A stretch of 64,000 nucleotides of DNA from Massariosphaeria phaeospora. Lineage: Eukaryota; Ascomycota; Dothideomycetes; Pleosporales. The position numbers were made by a program, and so were the translations under genes. The DNA is taken from assembly GCA_011032825.1 (NCBI GenBank), contig JAADJZ010000025.1:310001-374000 (forward strand). Direction: 5' to 3'. This document shows, one piece after another, positions 44,181 to 55,565 of the stretch; the first letter of the stretch is position 1; each line of letters begins with the position of its first letter. Under the pieces are notes generated by a model. That model searched no databases. It saw nothing but the letters and a program-made list of their open reading frames with translations, and was not told the DNA's origin.

Positions 44181-45398
44181 GTCATGCACAACGGACTCTT
44201 GAGGGCTTATTGGATGATGAGAAAGCTGTGGCGAGATGCCTGAGAAAGCCATGGCGAGTTACTTATTATCCAGCGAGAAGCGAATTGCCCAACTATTACA
44301 ACTATTACAACTGTGATCAATCTCCATAAGCTTCCAACCCAAATTCCCACTGTATGTTTAGCCGTTACTCTGCTACATGTTAGTTCGGTTCGGTTCGGTC
44401 CGTAGCTTCACCATCAATACCAATGCCTCCACGAAACGCCGAAGAAAAACCCATGGAGCTAAGCTACGAAAAAAGGTCCCCCATATACCGTGCGTGATAC
44501 GATAGCAAGCACCAACACACGACCAATAAACCCATCCCATCCGTTCTTACAGACATGGGAAGCAACAACAGGTCGAAAGAGGGACTTCGATCGTCTGTCT
44601 ATAGCATACCCAGATTAGATTTTCTTGAACCTATATAGCATGTAAAAATCACCCAACCCAGATATATGTACAAACGCCCCGCCATCTCTCGCTCTCTCGT
44701 GCATTGCATCCCCACCCCATTTCCCATTCACAATTATCTCCCCTCCTTTACCACCACCATGTTGAAGCTGCCAGTCTAGCTGGGTTTCGGCTTGTGGCGC
44801 GCGTAGCGAGGCTGTGGGCCACCACAGTGACAGCAGCAATGGCAGTGACACCCCACTCGCATAATTATATTTCACCTTCACCAGCCCGGACAAGCTAAAG
44901 ATTCAAAGGGCAGAATTAGAGTGAACAGGGAAAGCATTACAAATGGTCATGAGTCTGTGATTTCTTCCTTCAGCGATACAAACATATGCAGTACATCGAG
45001 TATAGTACTGGAAGACCTGATGCTAAGTACTAATATCCCTGTCCGAAGACCATGCTCATGAAATGTAGCCCGGAGTAGACGGGGAATCGAACGCCATAGA
45101 TATGCAATGTCTCCTCCCTCGAACGCCCTTGCCATGAAAATGCTGAGAGATAGGCCATCAAGGCTGACGGTGAATGCAGAACCTCCACGTAAAAAACCCG
45201 TACAAGGAGGAAGTAGACATGCTGTTCCTCGTAACAGCAATCTAGGCTCCTATGCTGTATAATCAAGATAGCTGTATAACTGAGGCTTTGTGCTGGGTCG
45301 TAATCATGATGAGATCGTTTCATGGGACGGGTGTGAACATGCTCCCGGTGTTGCTATTGTGTTTGTTGTTGGGATTAGTCGAACGAAAGGGCCGCCAT
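44181..45398. other. Convergent 3' intergenic region, 1.2 kb
   Basis: Between the orphan gene and cdc4. It has a TTCGG run near 44390. Short overlapping frames show no coherent pattern. Nothing recognised. Confidence 0.6.
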
Positions 45399-48300
45399 CT
45401 AAGCAGCGTCGACATCAACTGTGTCCTCCACATCTTCAATTTCCTGACCCCTCGAGTTGACGAGAATTCTGCGTCCTCGCTGATCGGGGGGGACGCCATC
45501 GCGGGAAGCTCCAAAATCAAGGACCTGTCCTCAAGTTAGTCTGTATTCTGTCGGCATCCCATGCTTTGGGCTGAACTGACCTCGATATATGTCTGAGAAT
45601 TCCGTTGAACTGCCGCTACACATCGCCTTTCGTTGAACTTGACTTGCCAGACCCCGCTAAGGTCGGTCAAAAGGTCCTTGACAAATTCTCCTGTCTTGAC
45701 GTTCCACATCTTCAGGGTACGATCTGAGCCAGAGATCACTTTCTGCCCGTCGTGTTGGAAGCAAGTAATGGCACCAGTATGAGCACAAAGTCGAGCTTTA
45801 CACTGTCCGTTCTCAGGATCCCAGATGCGAAGAGTCGAATCCGCAGCCGCCGAAACGAGTCGCCCGTGGCTGAGGTCCAGAAGCCCTACTAGCGATGTAT
45901 GGCCCTCAAGGGTAAATATACACGAGCCGGTCTCAAGTGACCAAACTTTGACCATGTTATCCATAGATCCACTGATGCAGCGATTGCGAGCGGTATCCAG
46001 GACCACACTATAAACTTTTTGTTGATGACCCTGTAGCCTGTAGGACACTTCGCCAGTGGAGATCTTCCAAACGCGGACTGTGCAGTCGTAGCTACCACTA
46101 ATAAGTGTGTCACCATGTGCAGCAATAGCACGAACTGAATGATGATGCCCATTTAGGGTCCGGATGAAATACTTGTTATCCGCGTCGTTCGCAGGAGGTC
46201 CGGTTTGCATAACGCTATCGTCACCGGGCTTAGGAAGCTTCCACACACGAAGAGTCGAATCGCGAGAACCAGTGATGATCAGATCCTCTTTGGGCATCAT
46301 TATGGGCTGGCCGTCGACCGTTTCCCCAATCTTTGTGGGCTTCAAGATAACGAGGCATCGCACAGTTGACGTGTGACCTTGGAATACCTGCGTGCAGGTT
46401 CCCTTCTCAATATCCCATACGCGCACAGAGCGATCAGTGGAACCGGATACTAGCGTGTTTCCTTCATATTGGAGCGCCCAGACACCACCCTCATGACCCT
46501 CTAGTCGACTGCGCAACGCTCCGGTTTTCGTGTCGTAGACATTGATATTAGTATCGTCGCTACCGGTCAATATCTTGTCAGTATCAAATTGGAGACAAGT
46601 GACAACGTGACGCTGGTGCGCACGGAACGCGATGTGCTTGGGTCTAGTATCTTCCTCCATCCAGCTCTGCCGGATAAGATGATGTCGTTGGTAAAGAGAC
46701 TTGAATAGATGCATAGCTCGCAGGCTTGGGAGGCCTATGATAGGGTTCGGAATTGCTGCCGTGGCTTGCTCTGCGTATGTCATGGGGCCGTGATGAAGAA
46801 GGGCGGTAATAGATGAGTCAGTAGCTTGCTGTAGCTTTGCTGGTGAAGGCCCCTTCTTGCGGGGTTTCTTTGACGTTCCGTGTCTGCTAGTGGCCTTCCT
46901 CTTCGACCGTCCCGCTGACGACCTCGTGGCTACAGCTTTGGCATCGAAGATGCCCTTGAAGATACTTGAATTGGATGATCCAAGTGGAGTCTCGATCTCC
47001 GACTTGGTAGCCGCGGAGTGGATCCTTAGGTCTCGCTCATAACTCTCCGGCGAATGCGGATATTGCCAGCCCCAGCCTTCTGTTACTGCTCGTTCTAGTT
47101 CGTTTTCAGGCAAGCTGTACCCATCGCTCTCCAGAAGCTCTTTCCACGCCGTCTCGTCGGTGTCAGCGAGGTGCCGCCATTTCTTCGAGACCTGCGCAGC
47201 CCTACACATGCTCTTCACGTCCAAATATCCGATGATGTTGAGGCTAAGCTCAGGTGGTAGCAAAGCAATAAAGTCGCACTTTAGGGCCGGGTTGACGACA
47301 TCAGCAACAAAATGCAGTGTAGGCTTGGCACATCTGCGGAGAAACTGGTACATGACATACGTCTTCAGTTTCTCGGGCAAAGTATCGAACGAATCCAGCA
47401 TGGTAGGAATGTCCATGGCGCTGGGTGTTGGTAGTTGGGGATTGGGAATGGAACCGTCGGTAGCAGGTAGTTCGATCCGTCTGGTGTGGGACGGAAACAT
47501 AGCGAACCCGCCCATGCTCATGGTATCGCTCAGATTGGTGCGCGCTATATCTAAGCTAGAGACATCGTTCGAGTCGTCATCGTCTCCGGTCAACAGATTC
47601 CCAATGCCTGGTTGATGAATATTCAAGGCTGCGGTGATGGGAGACAGGCTAGGACTCGGTAAGCTAGCATCCTGTGCAGACAGAGTATCAAGTGGGGTGG
47701 GTCTGGTGGGGGGGAACGAGCTATCGTTGACTGTGAAGGGTCCAATGGGTTCCAAGTCTGTATCTGCAATAGGCGGCGTCGCCGCGATGCCAGGGCCATC
47801 TACGACGGAGGTGGAGAATGCCGGTGCAGTTGAAGCATGGTGGTGGCCATCAGAAAACGCATCTTGCTCCGCGGTCGAAGGCACTGCGAGCGGTTGCTGC
47901 AACTGCCAAGACACGGGTATTTGCTGTTGCCGAATCGATTGCGAGGACGACCTCAAGTTTGTTCGTCTAGGGATCGACTTCGCTCCTGGGATCTTGAAAG
48001 AGCTCGGACCCCCTACGTCTGTGTTTGGTGTGGTTGGAGAGGTGTCATCGAGTTCCTCTGGCGTAAAGTGTGCCCCTGCCAGTGCGCTACCGTGCATCTT
48101 GTATTCTTGAATCGTGCCTCGCGGCTTCTTGCTTCTGCGGTGAAGGCTAGCGAGCTCTGCAGCTTCGGCAATCGAAGGCGGTGAGGATGATCGTTTTCTA
48201 CGGCTAGATATCGAGCGGACTGCAGCGTTAGGAGCTGCGGGGCACGGTCGTGTCAGTCGGTTGGGTGTAGCAAACGCTGGGGGTCCGTCGAAATATTCAA

Positions 48301-48771
48301 CCTTTTGAAGCTGTCCGTTAGCAGCGTGAAGCTCGTCGGTAAGGTTCTTGTGCTAGATTCGAATGTCAGTCGTGATTCTAATGGAGGGGTCCTGTTGCCT
48401 AAGAGCAAAGGTGCCGTAAAGGCAAAGTGCAAGGCTGCCTGACATACCTCAAACGCTTTGTCCACAACATCCTCGGCCTCTTCAAAGCAAGCCTGACTGC
48501 CAGCTGCCTTGAAGAAGAACTTCCGAATCGATTCAGGCGCCGGGATATGGGCCAGTGGATATTCCTTTGGGTCGCGTTGCCCGAGGTTTCGAGGAGCCTT
48601 CATGAAGATCGGAGGGTAAGCCATGGTGGTCGTGGTCGTGGTCGTGACGACCGTTGTATGTGTTGCCGGTGCAACAGACAGCTGTCCTAGAGTAGCATAC
48701 TGGTCGACAACTTGCTTTTTCACCGTCTTCGCCTCGTCCTCGTAGCTGTGCACCGGGGCAAGAGAGGCCAT
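45399..48771 (-). CDS. CDC4: F-box/WD40 protein Cdc4, SCF substrate receptor
   Basis: Model on the minus strand: exons 48448-48771, 45581-48352 and 45399-45524, giving 1073 aa. Intron 1 (95 bp, GTATGT...CTAG) joins VVDKAFE to HKNLTDELHAANGQLQ. Intron 2 (56 bp, GTCAGT...GACTAAC...CAG) joins SQTYIE to VLDFGASRDGVPP. The start MASLAPVHSYEDEAK is followed by a poly-Thr run and the MAYPPIFMKAPRNLGQRDPK block. The F-box is at about residues 468-515 (FIALLPPELSLNIIGYLDVK) and binds Skp1. Eight WD40 repeats (about 685-1045, e.g. LEGHEGGVWALQYEGNTLVS) form the phosphodegron-binding propeller. Basic nuclear-localisation-like clusters lie between them. In yeast, Cdc4 targets Sic1, Far1, Gcn4 and Cdc6 for ubiquitination. 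The long N-terminal disordered region is usual for filamentous fungi. Confidence 0.94.
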
Positions 48772-50238
48772 GTTGCACAAACCGGGTTGGAGGAATCGGT
48801 CCGTGGAAGCGATGCCCCTCAGCCGCAGAAAAGCGGTAGGGGTGTCTGTCTTCAGACTCTGCCAGCAGGGCGTGCTGTCCTGGCGGTGGACCTGAAGAGT
48901 GCCGTCGCTCACCGAGCCTCGAGTCTCGAAACGCGAGGACAACGCGGCAAGTACAACACGAAGAGGGCGCGCGGAGGGAGAGGGGTTCGCGCTCAAGCAA
49001 CCATGGGTGCTACCAGAGTCCGACAGAAGCGCACCGTAGGCGGTGAGGGTGTAGTCGGGCAAGGCCGCTGGGTGTCTGCTCGGGCGATGCTGCTGATGGG
49101 CGGCGAGATAGGAGAATCTGGTAGCGAATGTGAGCCGAGCCCAAATACACCAGAGCCGGAGTCGATGGCCCAGAGCCCGGTTTCGACGACAGGCAGCAAG
49201 AGACGAGCGGGCTAGATACAGAGGTGGAACGCAGAGAGGATGAGCTGGGTGGAGAGTGTGGTGAGGGTGTGTGGGTTAGCGGGGAAGGGCACGGGAGGTC
49301 GACGACCTTGGTTGAACTGGGAAGGCTCGGCGTGGCGCGCCTGCCACCCATTATTCCACCGCGAGATGCCATTTCATGGCCTCACATGTCCGGCGCGTCA
49401 CCGACGCCACGTTCATAGTGTGAGTTATGGCCATCTAGTGTTCCGTCTTCTCAGATACAAGTTGGTCATTATTGTTGGTTTGCCTCTCGCATGGATGCTC
49501 TCGACACTGCGAAGTCCAAGACTCCAAGTCCACCTCCGCCTCCGCCTTGGCCTCCGCCATTAACGTGACGGCTATAGCTGCACCAGACGGGATTCAGCAT
49601 TGCACAGCATCGGTCGGGCACAACACCATCCTCTTTCGTCCAGCGTTCGCTGCCCGAGGCGGTGCGTGTCTGGCCCCGAGGCCAAGGCTGCGTCTAGAGG
49701 CAATGCTGGCTGGTCGACTGTGGCGAAAGCTCGCTCGGACTCCAACTCCCAACTGAAGCGGCGTCATCGCAGCAAGCCTTTGTCCGATGGACACACCGGA
49801 GCATGGCGGCCGCAACAGAAGGCGAACGCGAACCGGGGAACAGCCAGCCTGCGTCGTAGGTAGCTGCTGTTCCGCAAGGCGCGCGGTGCTGAGCGAGCAA
49901 TCTGCAGCTGTCTGGACTCTGGTCCCAAGTTGTTCCTCCATATTGATTGCCATGCGCGGCCCACCAATGAGCATCGTTCCTTGCTGGAGCCACGCCTCTG
50001 CTCCATCTGCGAGGTACATCTAGCCAAGCAGGATATCACATCTCAATATTTCTACATTCAAGCTAATGAGGGCGGGAGCAAACTTGTGTTTTGAGTTAGA
50101 GTAGAAGATCTCGACTCATCGTGTGCACTTTAGGACTGCCTGCGACCCGGCTCGTAAAGAAGCAGACAGTAGCAAAAAGTCATCGCATACGCAGGTAAAG
50201 ACAGATAACGCAGAATCTTGCCTCTTTTGCAGTCACTA

Positions 50239-50412
50239 ATGCGTGCCAGAATGACGATCTGCGACCTCATACGCCTCTTTGGCAACCTCTAGAACGACGA
50301 ATATAGCAAGCCCTTTATTATTGTTAACAATCTGGACCCGCGCGGCGGCTTCCGCGCAGACCGCGACGACGAGGACTACGCAGATAAGATCTAGGGCGCC
50401 AGCACAGGCTAG
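50239..50412 (+). pseudogene. Possible relic coding segment with TAG interruptions
   Basis: From an ATG at 50239 one frame reads MRARMTICDLIRLFGNL, TAG at 50290, NDEYSKPFIIVNNLDPRGGF and onward to DDEDYADKI, TAG at 50392, then TAG at 50410. Each TAG could be a CAG with one C-to-T change at CpA. The peptide pattern is protein-like, but the pieces are short and no family is recognised. Confidence 0.25.
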
Positions 50413-50518
50413 GCGCTACAAAGGAGGCCTGTAGACGGCAGGCAGCGGTTTGTAGACGTCAACGGTGTATTGTGCAGCGGTGCTGGTTTGGCGTGCCTGG
50501 CTGGGAGCATGGGCAGCG

Positions 50519-50590
50519 GACGTTGAAGACAGACGTCGAAGATAGACGTCAAAGACGGACGTTGAAGACAGACGTTAGAAACAGACGTAG
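50519..50590 (+). repeat. 13-bp minisatellite, about 5.5 copies
   Basis: Units of GACGTTGAAGACA and close variants (GACGTCGAAGATA, GACGTCAAAGACG, GACGTTAGAAACA) follow one another with no spacer. A single related unit lies near 50454. Confidence 0.85.
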
Positions 50591-50964
50591 TGGCAGCTGC
50601 TCTACCTAGGGCCTCGAAGCTGTCGAGGGTGCAACTAGCCCTGTCATCTATCATGACTTTATATTCAGCTTACGCTGCAAACAAACAAGGCTCCGCTATG
50701 AGCTCGCGCAAAGTTTACATCGATGTGAGGCATGGGCGTGCCCGTTGCTCCTTCCTCTCCGGCTCAGCGACCGACTCGACCGCCACAAGCCCAGGCAGGT
50801 GCACACCAGGCAACATCCCTCAGCTTCTTGCCCATCATCTTGCGTTCTCCCTCTCACAGCCACAAGACCCTCGAGACGCGACTGCTACCACTGCGTCTGC
50901 AACTTCTCCACCTCCTACGATTCGCAACATCGACCCTCGCCACTAGCAACCCCCCGCTGGTATC

Positions 50965-53394
50965 ATGTCGGGGAAGCGACAATCCCAGAAAGGCCGCTCT
51001 CCGTCGAAACCCAAGGGGCCCATGCACAAGACACAAACGGCTACTAGAGAGACGCATTCATCCGGCCGGCAAGCAGTCGTCGTGAAGGAGGTTGTCCAGG
51101 CAGCACAGAAGGTCTCGACGGCACAAACTCTCAGCCTGAAACAGAGCAATGAAATCGTGCAAACCCTGATGCACGGGGCCATTAGCTCCCTGATATACCT
51201 GCGAGGACTGTTGCCCGAGTCTTGCTTCAAGGACCAGTACCTCGCCACATCGGAAACAGCCTTGTCCTATGAGAGCTATGCAGCTGGTGTTCGCGAAAAC
51301 TCCCCTGGCAAAGGCGGATGCCGTGTCAAGGCCCTCATGAAAGGTCGGAGTACCAGAGCGGATACCCTGCTTGAATGGCTTGTGAGTTGTAACAAGAAAT
51401 TAGGATCAGATAGCCCTTGCTAATGTGCTTTGCAGGAGAAAGGCGTGTTCGACGCACTGCACAAAGGCTACCTACGCGTCCTGCAGATTTCGCTATTCGC
51501 GGATCCAGAACACGAAGAGAACGTCTTGGAGGTATACAACTTCTCCATCCGCTACAAAGACGGAGCATCCCCTACGGACAGGCCATCAGAGGTTGAGATG
51601 ACGGGACGGCGAGGGAATGGAGTAACAGTGATGCAAGCTCGCACTTCGATGCAGGCTGTCGTGCGAGGCCTAGTCCAGTTGTGTGGGACCATGCCAGCTC
51701 TGCCAGAGCAGCGCTACCTCAAACTCTACCTCTTCTACAACGACAAGTGCCCAAAGGACTATGAACCTCCTGGGACATGGACTGAACCAAGCGGGTCCAT
51801 CAAGTTTCCGGATTGCGGATGGGAAAAAATTACGACCCGCTGCGGTGAACTGAATGCTGGCTCTCAATCGGTGTCTCTGCAAGTTACCCACCTGGAGTCC
51901 CCCGTCGACGAAGAAGATTTGCCGAACGACCTTACCTATAGCAACCCCTGTGACAGGTTCGAAGACATCGACTCCAGTACTCATGCGTCCAATCAAGAAC
52001 GTGATACCATGGATGGCCAGACGAGTGGACCTGACGCCATGGAGGGTGCAGAAGCAACTAGCTTCGTAGATCCCGATGTACAATCAACACAGGAGTCTTT
52101 GCCAACTTCGGTACATGGCGGAGATGACCCAGAGGCTGTTCGAGATTCTGCGTCGCCCGATGAACTTGAAACTGGTTCCGAGCTTCAGCAACATCAACCC
52201 GTAAACAAAATGACAACGTCGCCAAGAAAGCTATCTGCCATCGCTCTTGAAGATCTACGGGAGAGAGAACAGCTACAACGAATGGTAAGCCATAGCCTAC
52301 TCAGTCTGTTTGATTTATTAATCAGACACTACAGCTCCGGTCCTCGGTCCACCTGAATGACACACAAGAAGTCCAGCACCCGGATAATGTCATGATGGGT
52401 GTTGAGGATAACCAAGGTTCTCCGCCCATATCTGCAATGCAGCTTTCACAGACAACAATCAATCGACTCAAGTCCCGTCCAAGCATTGAGATTGCGCAGA
52501 GGGCTGCTTCTCTTTTCCGGCGGTCAGGGTCTAGTGCGGCCGAAGACGAAGAAACAGTCGACTGCTCATGTGGTTTTAACAGAAGTGAAGGGGATATGGT
52601 CAGCGCTTTTGCCCTACAACAGTGCGTTGCTGACGTGACTAGATGCGCTGCGCTTTTTGTGGGGCCTGGCAGCACCCTCACTGCTATGGATTCAAGGGTC
52701 GTGAGGACCCGAGAAGAGCGGAAGACCATGCCTGTTACAAATGTCTGTTACAACCGCACGAGAACGATACGATTGAGAGGTTGGAGAAAGTGGCAGGATA
52801 TAGGCGGTGTCTCTACCACCTCGAGAAACATGGGTTTGACACTGAGAAGCAGCTTGCAAGTGTCTTGGGTAAACATACTCTGGTCCAACTGTCAACGCCT
52901 GGCTAACATAGACAGGCTGTAAGGCAGGTACCGTCAATCGGCTTCTGAAGCATCTTCGCGATGCCGGCCTCCTTGTCGAGTGGCTAGGACCCCGGCAGTC
53001 TCAAGGCGTCAAAAAGATATCCCTCAGCAAGGCGGATGGTGTTGCACGAAGGGTCATGCAGCAATACTTCGATCCGATGCTACACGTCGCTCATCATGTG
53101 AGTGTTGACGAGGAGGTTCTTCGAAGCCACACGCTAATCGAGCCGCAGTTCGAACTTCCTACTCCCCCAACTGCCATGTTTGCAGCCGAGAGAGACTTGG
53201 ACTCTCTTAACGAAGAGACAGCGCCGACGGCCCCGGTTGTCGGCCCAGCAATGGTCACGCCTGCCACGAGAAAGCGCCAGTGGCTTGCAACCGATTTCTC
53301 CAATGACCCAGCGCCGAAAAGACGAGGTTTTGCTTCCGGTGCCAGCCAGTCCCTCGACTTCGCCGCGCTATATACGCCTTCCCCGGGGCGTTGA
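50965..53394 (+). CDS. HOP1: Meiotic HORMA-domain axis protein Hop1
   Basis: Model: exons 50965-51381, 51436-52284, 52326-52598, 52643-52868 and 52916-53394, giving 747 aa. Introns are 41-54 bp and all phases fit. The HORMA domain spans about residues 45-270 (TLSLKQSNEIVQTLMHGAIS, LLEWLEKGVFDALHKGYLR, YLKLYLFYNDKCPKDYEPPG). A Ser/Glu-rich linker follows. Exons 3 and 4 join to form a PHD-type zinc finger (CSCG, then MRCAFCGAWQHPHCYGF, then HACYKC). Next comes a winged helix (AGYRRCLYHLEKHGFDTEKQ, VNRLLKHLRDAGLLVEWLG). This PHD plus winged-helix array matches the chromatin-binding region known for Hop1. It builds the meiotic chromosome axis and promotes interhomologue recombination. The stretch 53098-53148 looks like a further 51-bp in-frame intron. 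Confidence 0.93.
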
Positions 53395-55565
53395 AGTATG
53401 CTCGGGTATAGTTTGCTACATCCAAAGGCTACGAAAAGACAGTTCGGATGGCTTCTCGGTGATGGCTTCTCGGTGACAATATTATTGTTCATTTGTGGAC
53501 ATGAGCAGTTATATTAACGTTGTCCAGAACCGGCTAAGGGGGGCAGGCTGTTTATCTGAGTCGTAGGGCCCAGCCGTGGTAACACAGCAGCGCAGTTTGC
53601 TACTAGTCTTCCGAAATTGGATGCCTTAATTACTGCAGTAACAAAGGCTGCCCAAATATAATAATTGCTACAATTAGGGACATCCATTGCGCATTCTGCT
53701 AAGCAACTAGGGCTATCAGTAACCATTTATATTGTGGCTAAACATTCGCAGGCAGCTTTTCAGTCCAAGGATATACACCATCATTAGCATCGACTCCGAA
53801 GAAGGCCATACCGAATCATCGAAGTCGGAAGGAAAGGAGAGTGGTAGAATACGGTGCACGGCCAGCGGTTACAGGCTCGGAAAGTTACCGCACCCGTACC
53901 CGATAGACGCAATAAAGGCACAAAAAGCTCGGCGCGGGAGCCGGACGATGATGGACAGGCTGACGGGCAATTGGTGGCGTCAATCTTTCGCGTCTCGTCT
54001 CCAGCGCTGCTGCAAGTCATGCCCGCGACTCAGGCAGCGAGGCACCAAGATGCTTTGGAAATAATAGGACCGAGCCAGTGCGACATGATGACATCGCTGC
54101 GCGGAGCCGAGCCAGTTTGACACGCAAAGCAACTTCAACATCAGCAGTGAGCACCCCTTCAGAAGATTTGGCAAAGGGCACAAAAGGCAAACTGCTTCGT
54201 TAATCTCGGCACCCATTGCGAATGTGCGATGCGAACTACCTGTGCCTGCTGTGCACAGTAACCCACCTACCGTATAAACTTACAATACTTGCCAAAGGCT
54301 AGCAGGGCTATTTCTCCAGAGCTCCAATCAAACTCCCGCTATCAGTGTACTTTCGTCTATGCCTCCAATTACCTGGCCGTTTCCCCCTGCAAGCGGTTGG
54401 CAGATATTTCAAGTTTATACGGTACACCATGCAAAGAAGGTTGAAAGAGAAAGATAGCCGTTCTGTCGGTCCAGGCTCCATCACACGAATACACAATAGA
54501 TGTCAACGCCCGCGAGGGCCTGCGCTGTGGCTTGTCTCGCATTCTATCAAAGCTCACAGCAGCAAGCAGGCGTCCGTCTTGTGTGACCTCGCGAGTTGCG
54601 GTGAAGACAATGTTCTTCGCTGTCTCCAATCGTCGACCGTGGGCGACCCCCTGGTGCAACGGTTGCGCATGCCCCCGCGCCCGTTATGCTACGTCCGGGT
54701 GTCTTGTTCCTGGCCTCTTCAACGGAGATACTCGAGGCAGATATAAATAACGGCCGCGTTGGCTGGGTCTCTCTGATTCTGGCAGCGCTGCGGAGCGTGA
54801 CGCTACAAGCAATCCGTCATGCAAGCGCGCAATGTCCTGTGTGGGATGCGCATCAGGGAACCAACCACACAAGGGGTCACCCTGGCGTTTAGGGCGCCGG
54901 CAGACGGCTGGATCACGCATCGGCCGGTGCGTCAGCTTGGGTGTCTTTGCTGGGCTGCTGGGCGGATTTTAGGGTGCGCTGGTGCAGCCGGTGGGCGCTG
55001 GTCGGTGCGCCGGTGCGGCTTCATCAACTGGGGTTGCAGGTGACGAACGGGATGCCACCAGATGGAGACGGCGACCCCAGATATAACAAGCAATTATTAA
55101 CTGCCTTAACTGCCTTACACCCTACAGCCGCCTCCTGAGCTCCACCTGCACCGCTGCCGCACACGGCCTGTCACCTGTGCTTCTGCTGTCCACGCATCCG
55201 TCTTTGGTCTGGCTCGCCTACCCTCGTCGCCGCGTTAATTCGTTAATTCGCAGCTTATAGACTCAGGTACCGGCAGCAGCGGCCCTCTACTACACTTGGC
55301 CGTTTCCCTCCACTCTATCCAGCTGCTCTCACCTCGTTCTCTATCTTCCGTCTCCCCTCACATGTCCCCCTCGTCGGCGATCCAGTTCGTGGCAGCGCAC
55401 ATCGGGCCAGTTGCCGTCTTCTCCCGACGCTATTGAGCCAGATGCCTGGACCCAGAAGGTACCCTGAATCAGCCCTGCTTCGACCGACGTTTACTAAGAT
55501 GCATCTTGTGTTCTAGAGTGAGCCACCCATAATTCTTGCGGCTCAGCTTTCGCTTCTTCTTCGTC
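53395..55565. other. Gene-poor region, 2.2 kb
   Basis: The 3' flank of hop1 and upstream DNA of the next gene. A 14-bp direct duplication (GATGGCTTCTCGGT twice) lies at about 53447-53475. Around 53616-53789 a frame with two TAA stops encodes a helix-turn-helix-like AKQLGLSVTIYIVAK, too weak to call. No gene otherwise. Confidence 0.5.

Larger units (their letters stand above)
48772..50964. other. Gene-poor region, 2.2 kb
   Basis: Holds the cdc4 and hop1 promoters (the genes diverge), a 13-bp minisatellite and a remnant with in-frame TAG codons. No intact gene is seen; the minus-strand frame running on from cdc4 exon 1 to 49062 is taken as leader. Confidence 0.5.

Noticed and set aside
45051..45100. 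tRNA-like T-arm (GTTCGATTC) on the minus strand
   Set aside because: The flanking bases cannot form the T stem, and no matching D arm or acceptor stem is present.
48772..49062. N-terminal extension of Cdc4 exon 1 up to 49062
   Set aside because: The first good conserved start is MASLAPVHSYEDEAK at 48771; the upstream residues are low-complexity and look like untranslated leader.
53616..53789. Possible transposase helix-turn-helix relic (AKQLGLSVTIYIVAK)
   Set aside because: The motif is short, interrupted by two TAA codons, and no transposase catalytic sequence or terminal repeats lie nearby.
53784..54216. Overlapping frames of 78-110 codons on both strands after hop1
   Set aside because: None shows a start context, splice structure or recognisable pattern; they overlap each other in all frames.
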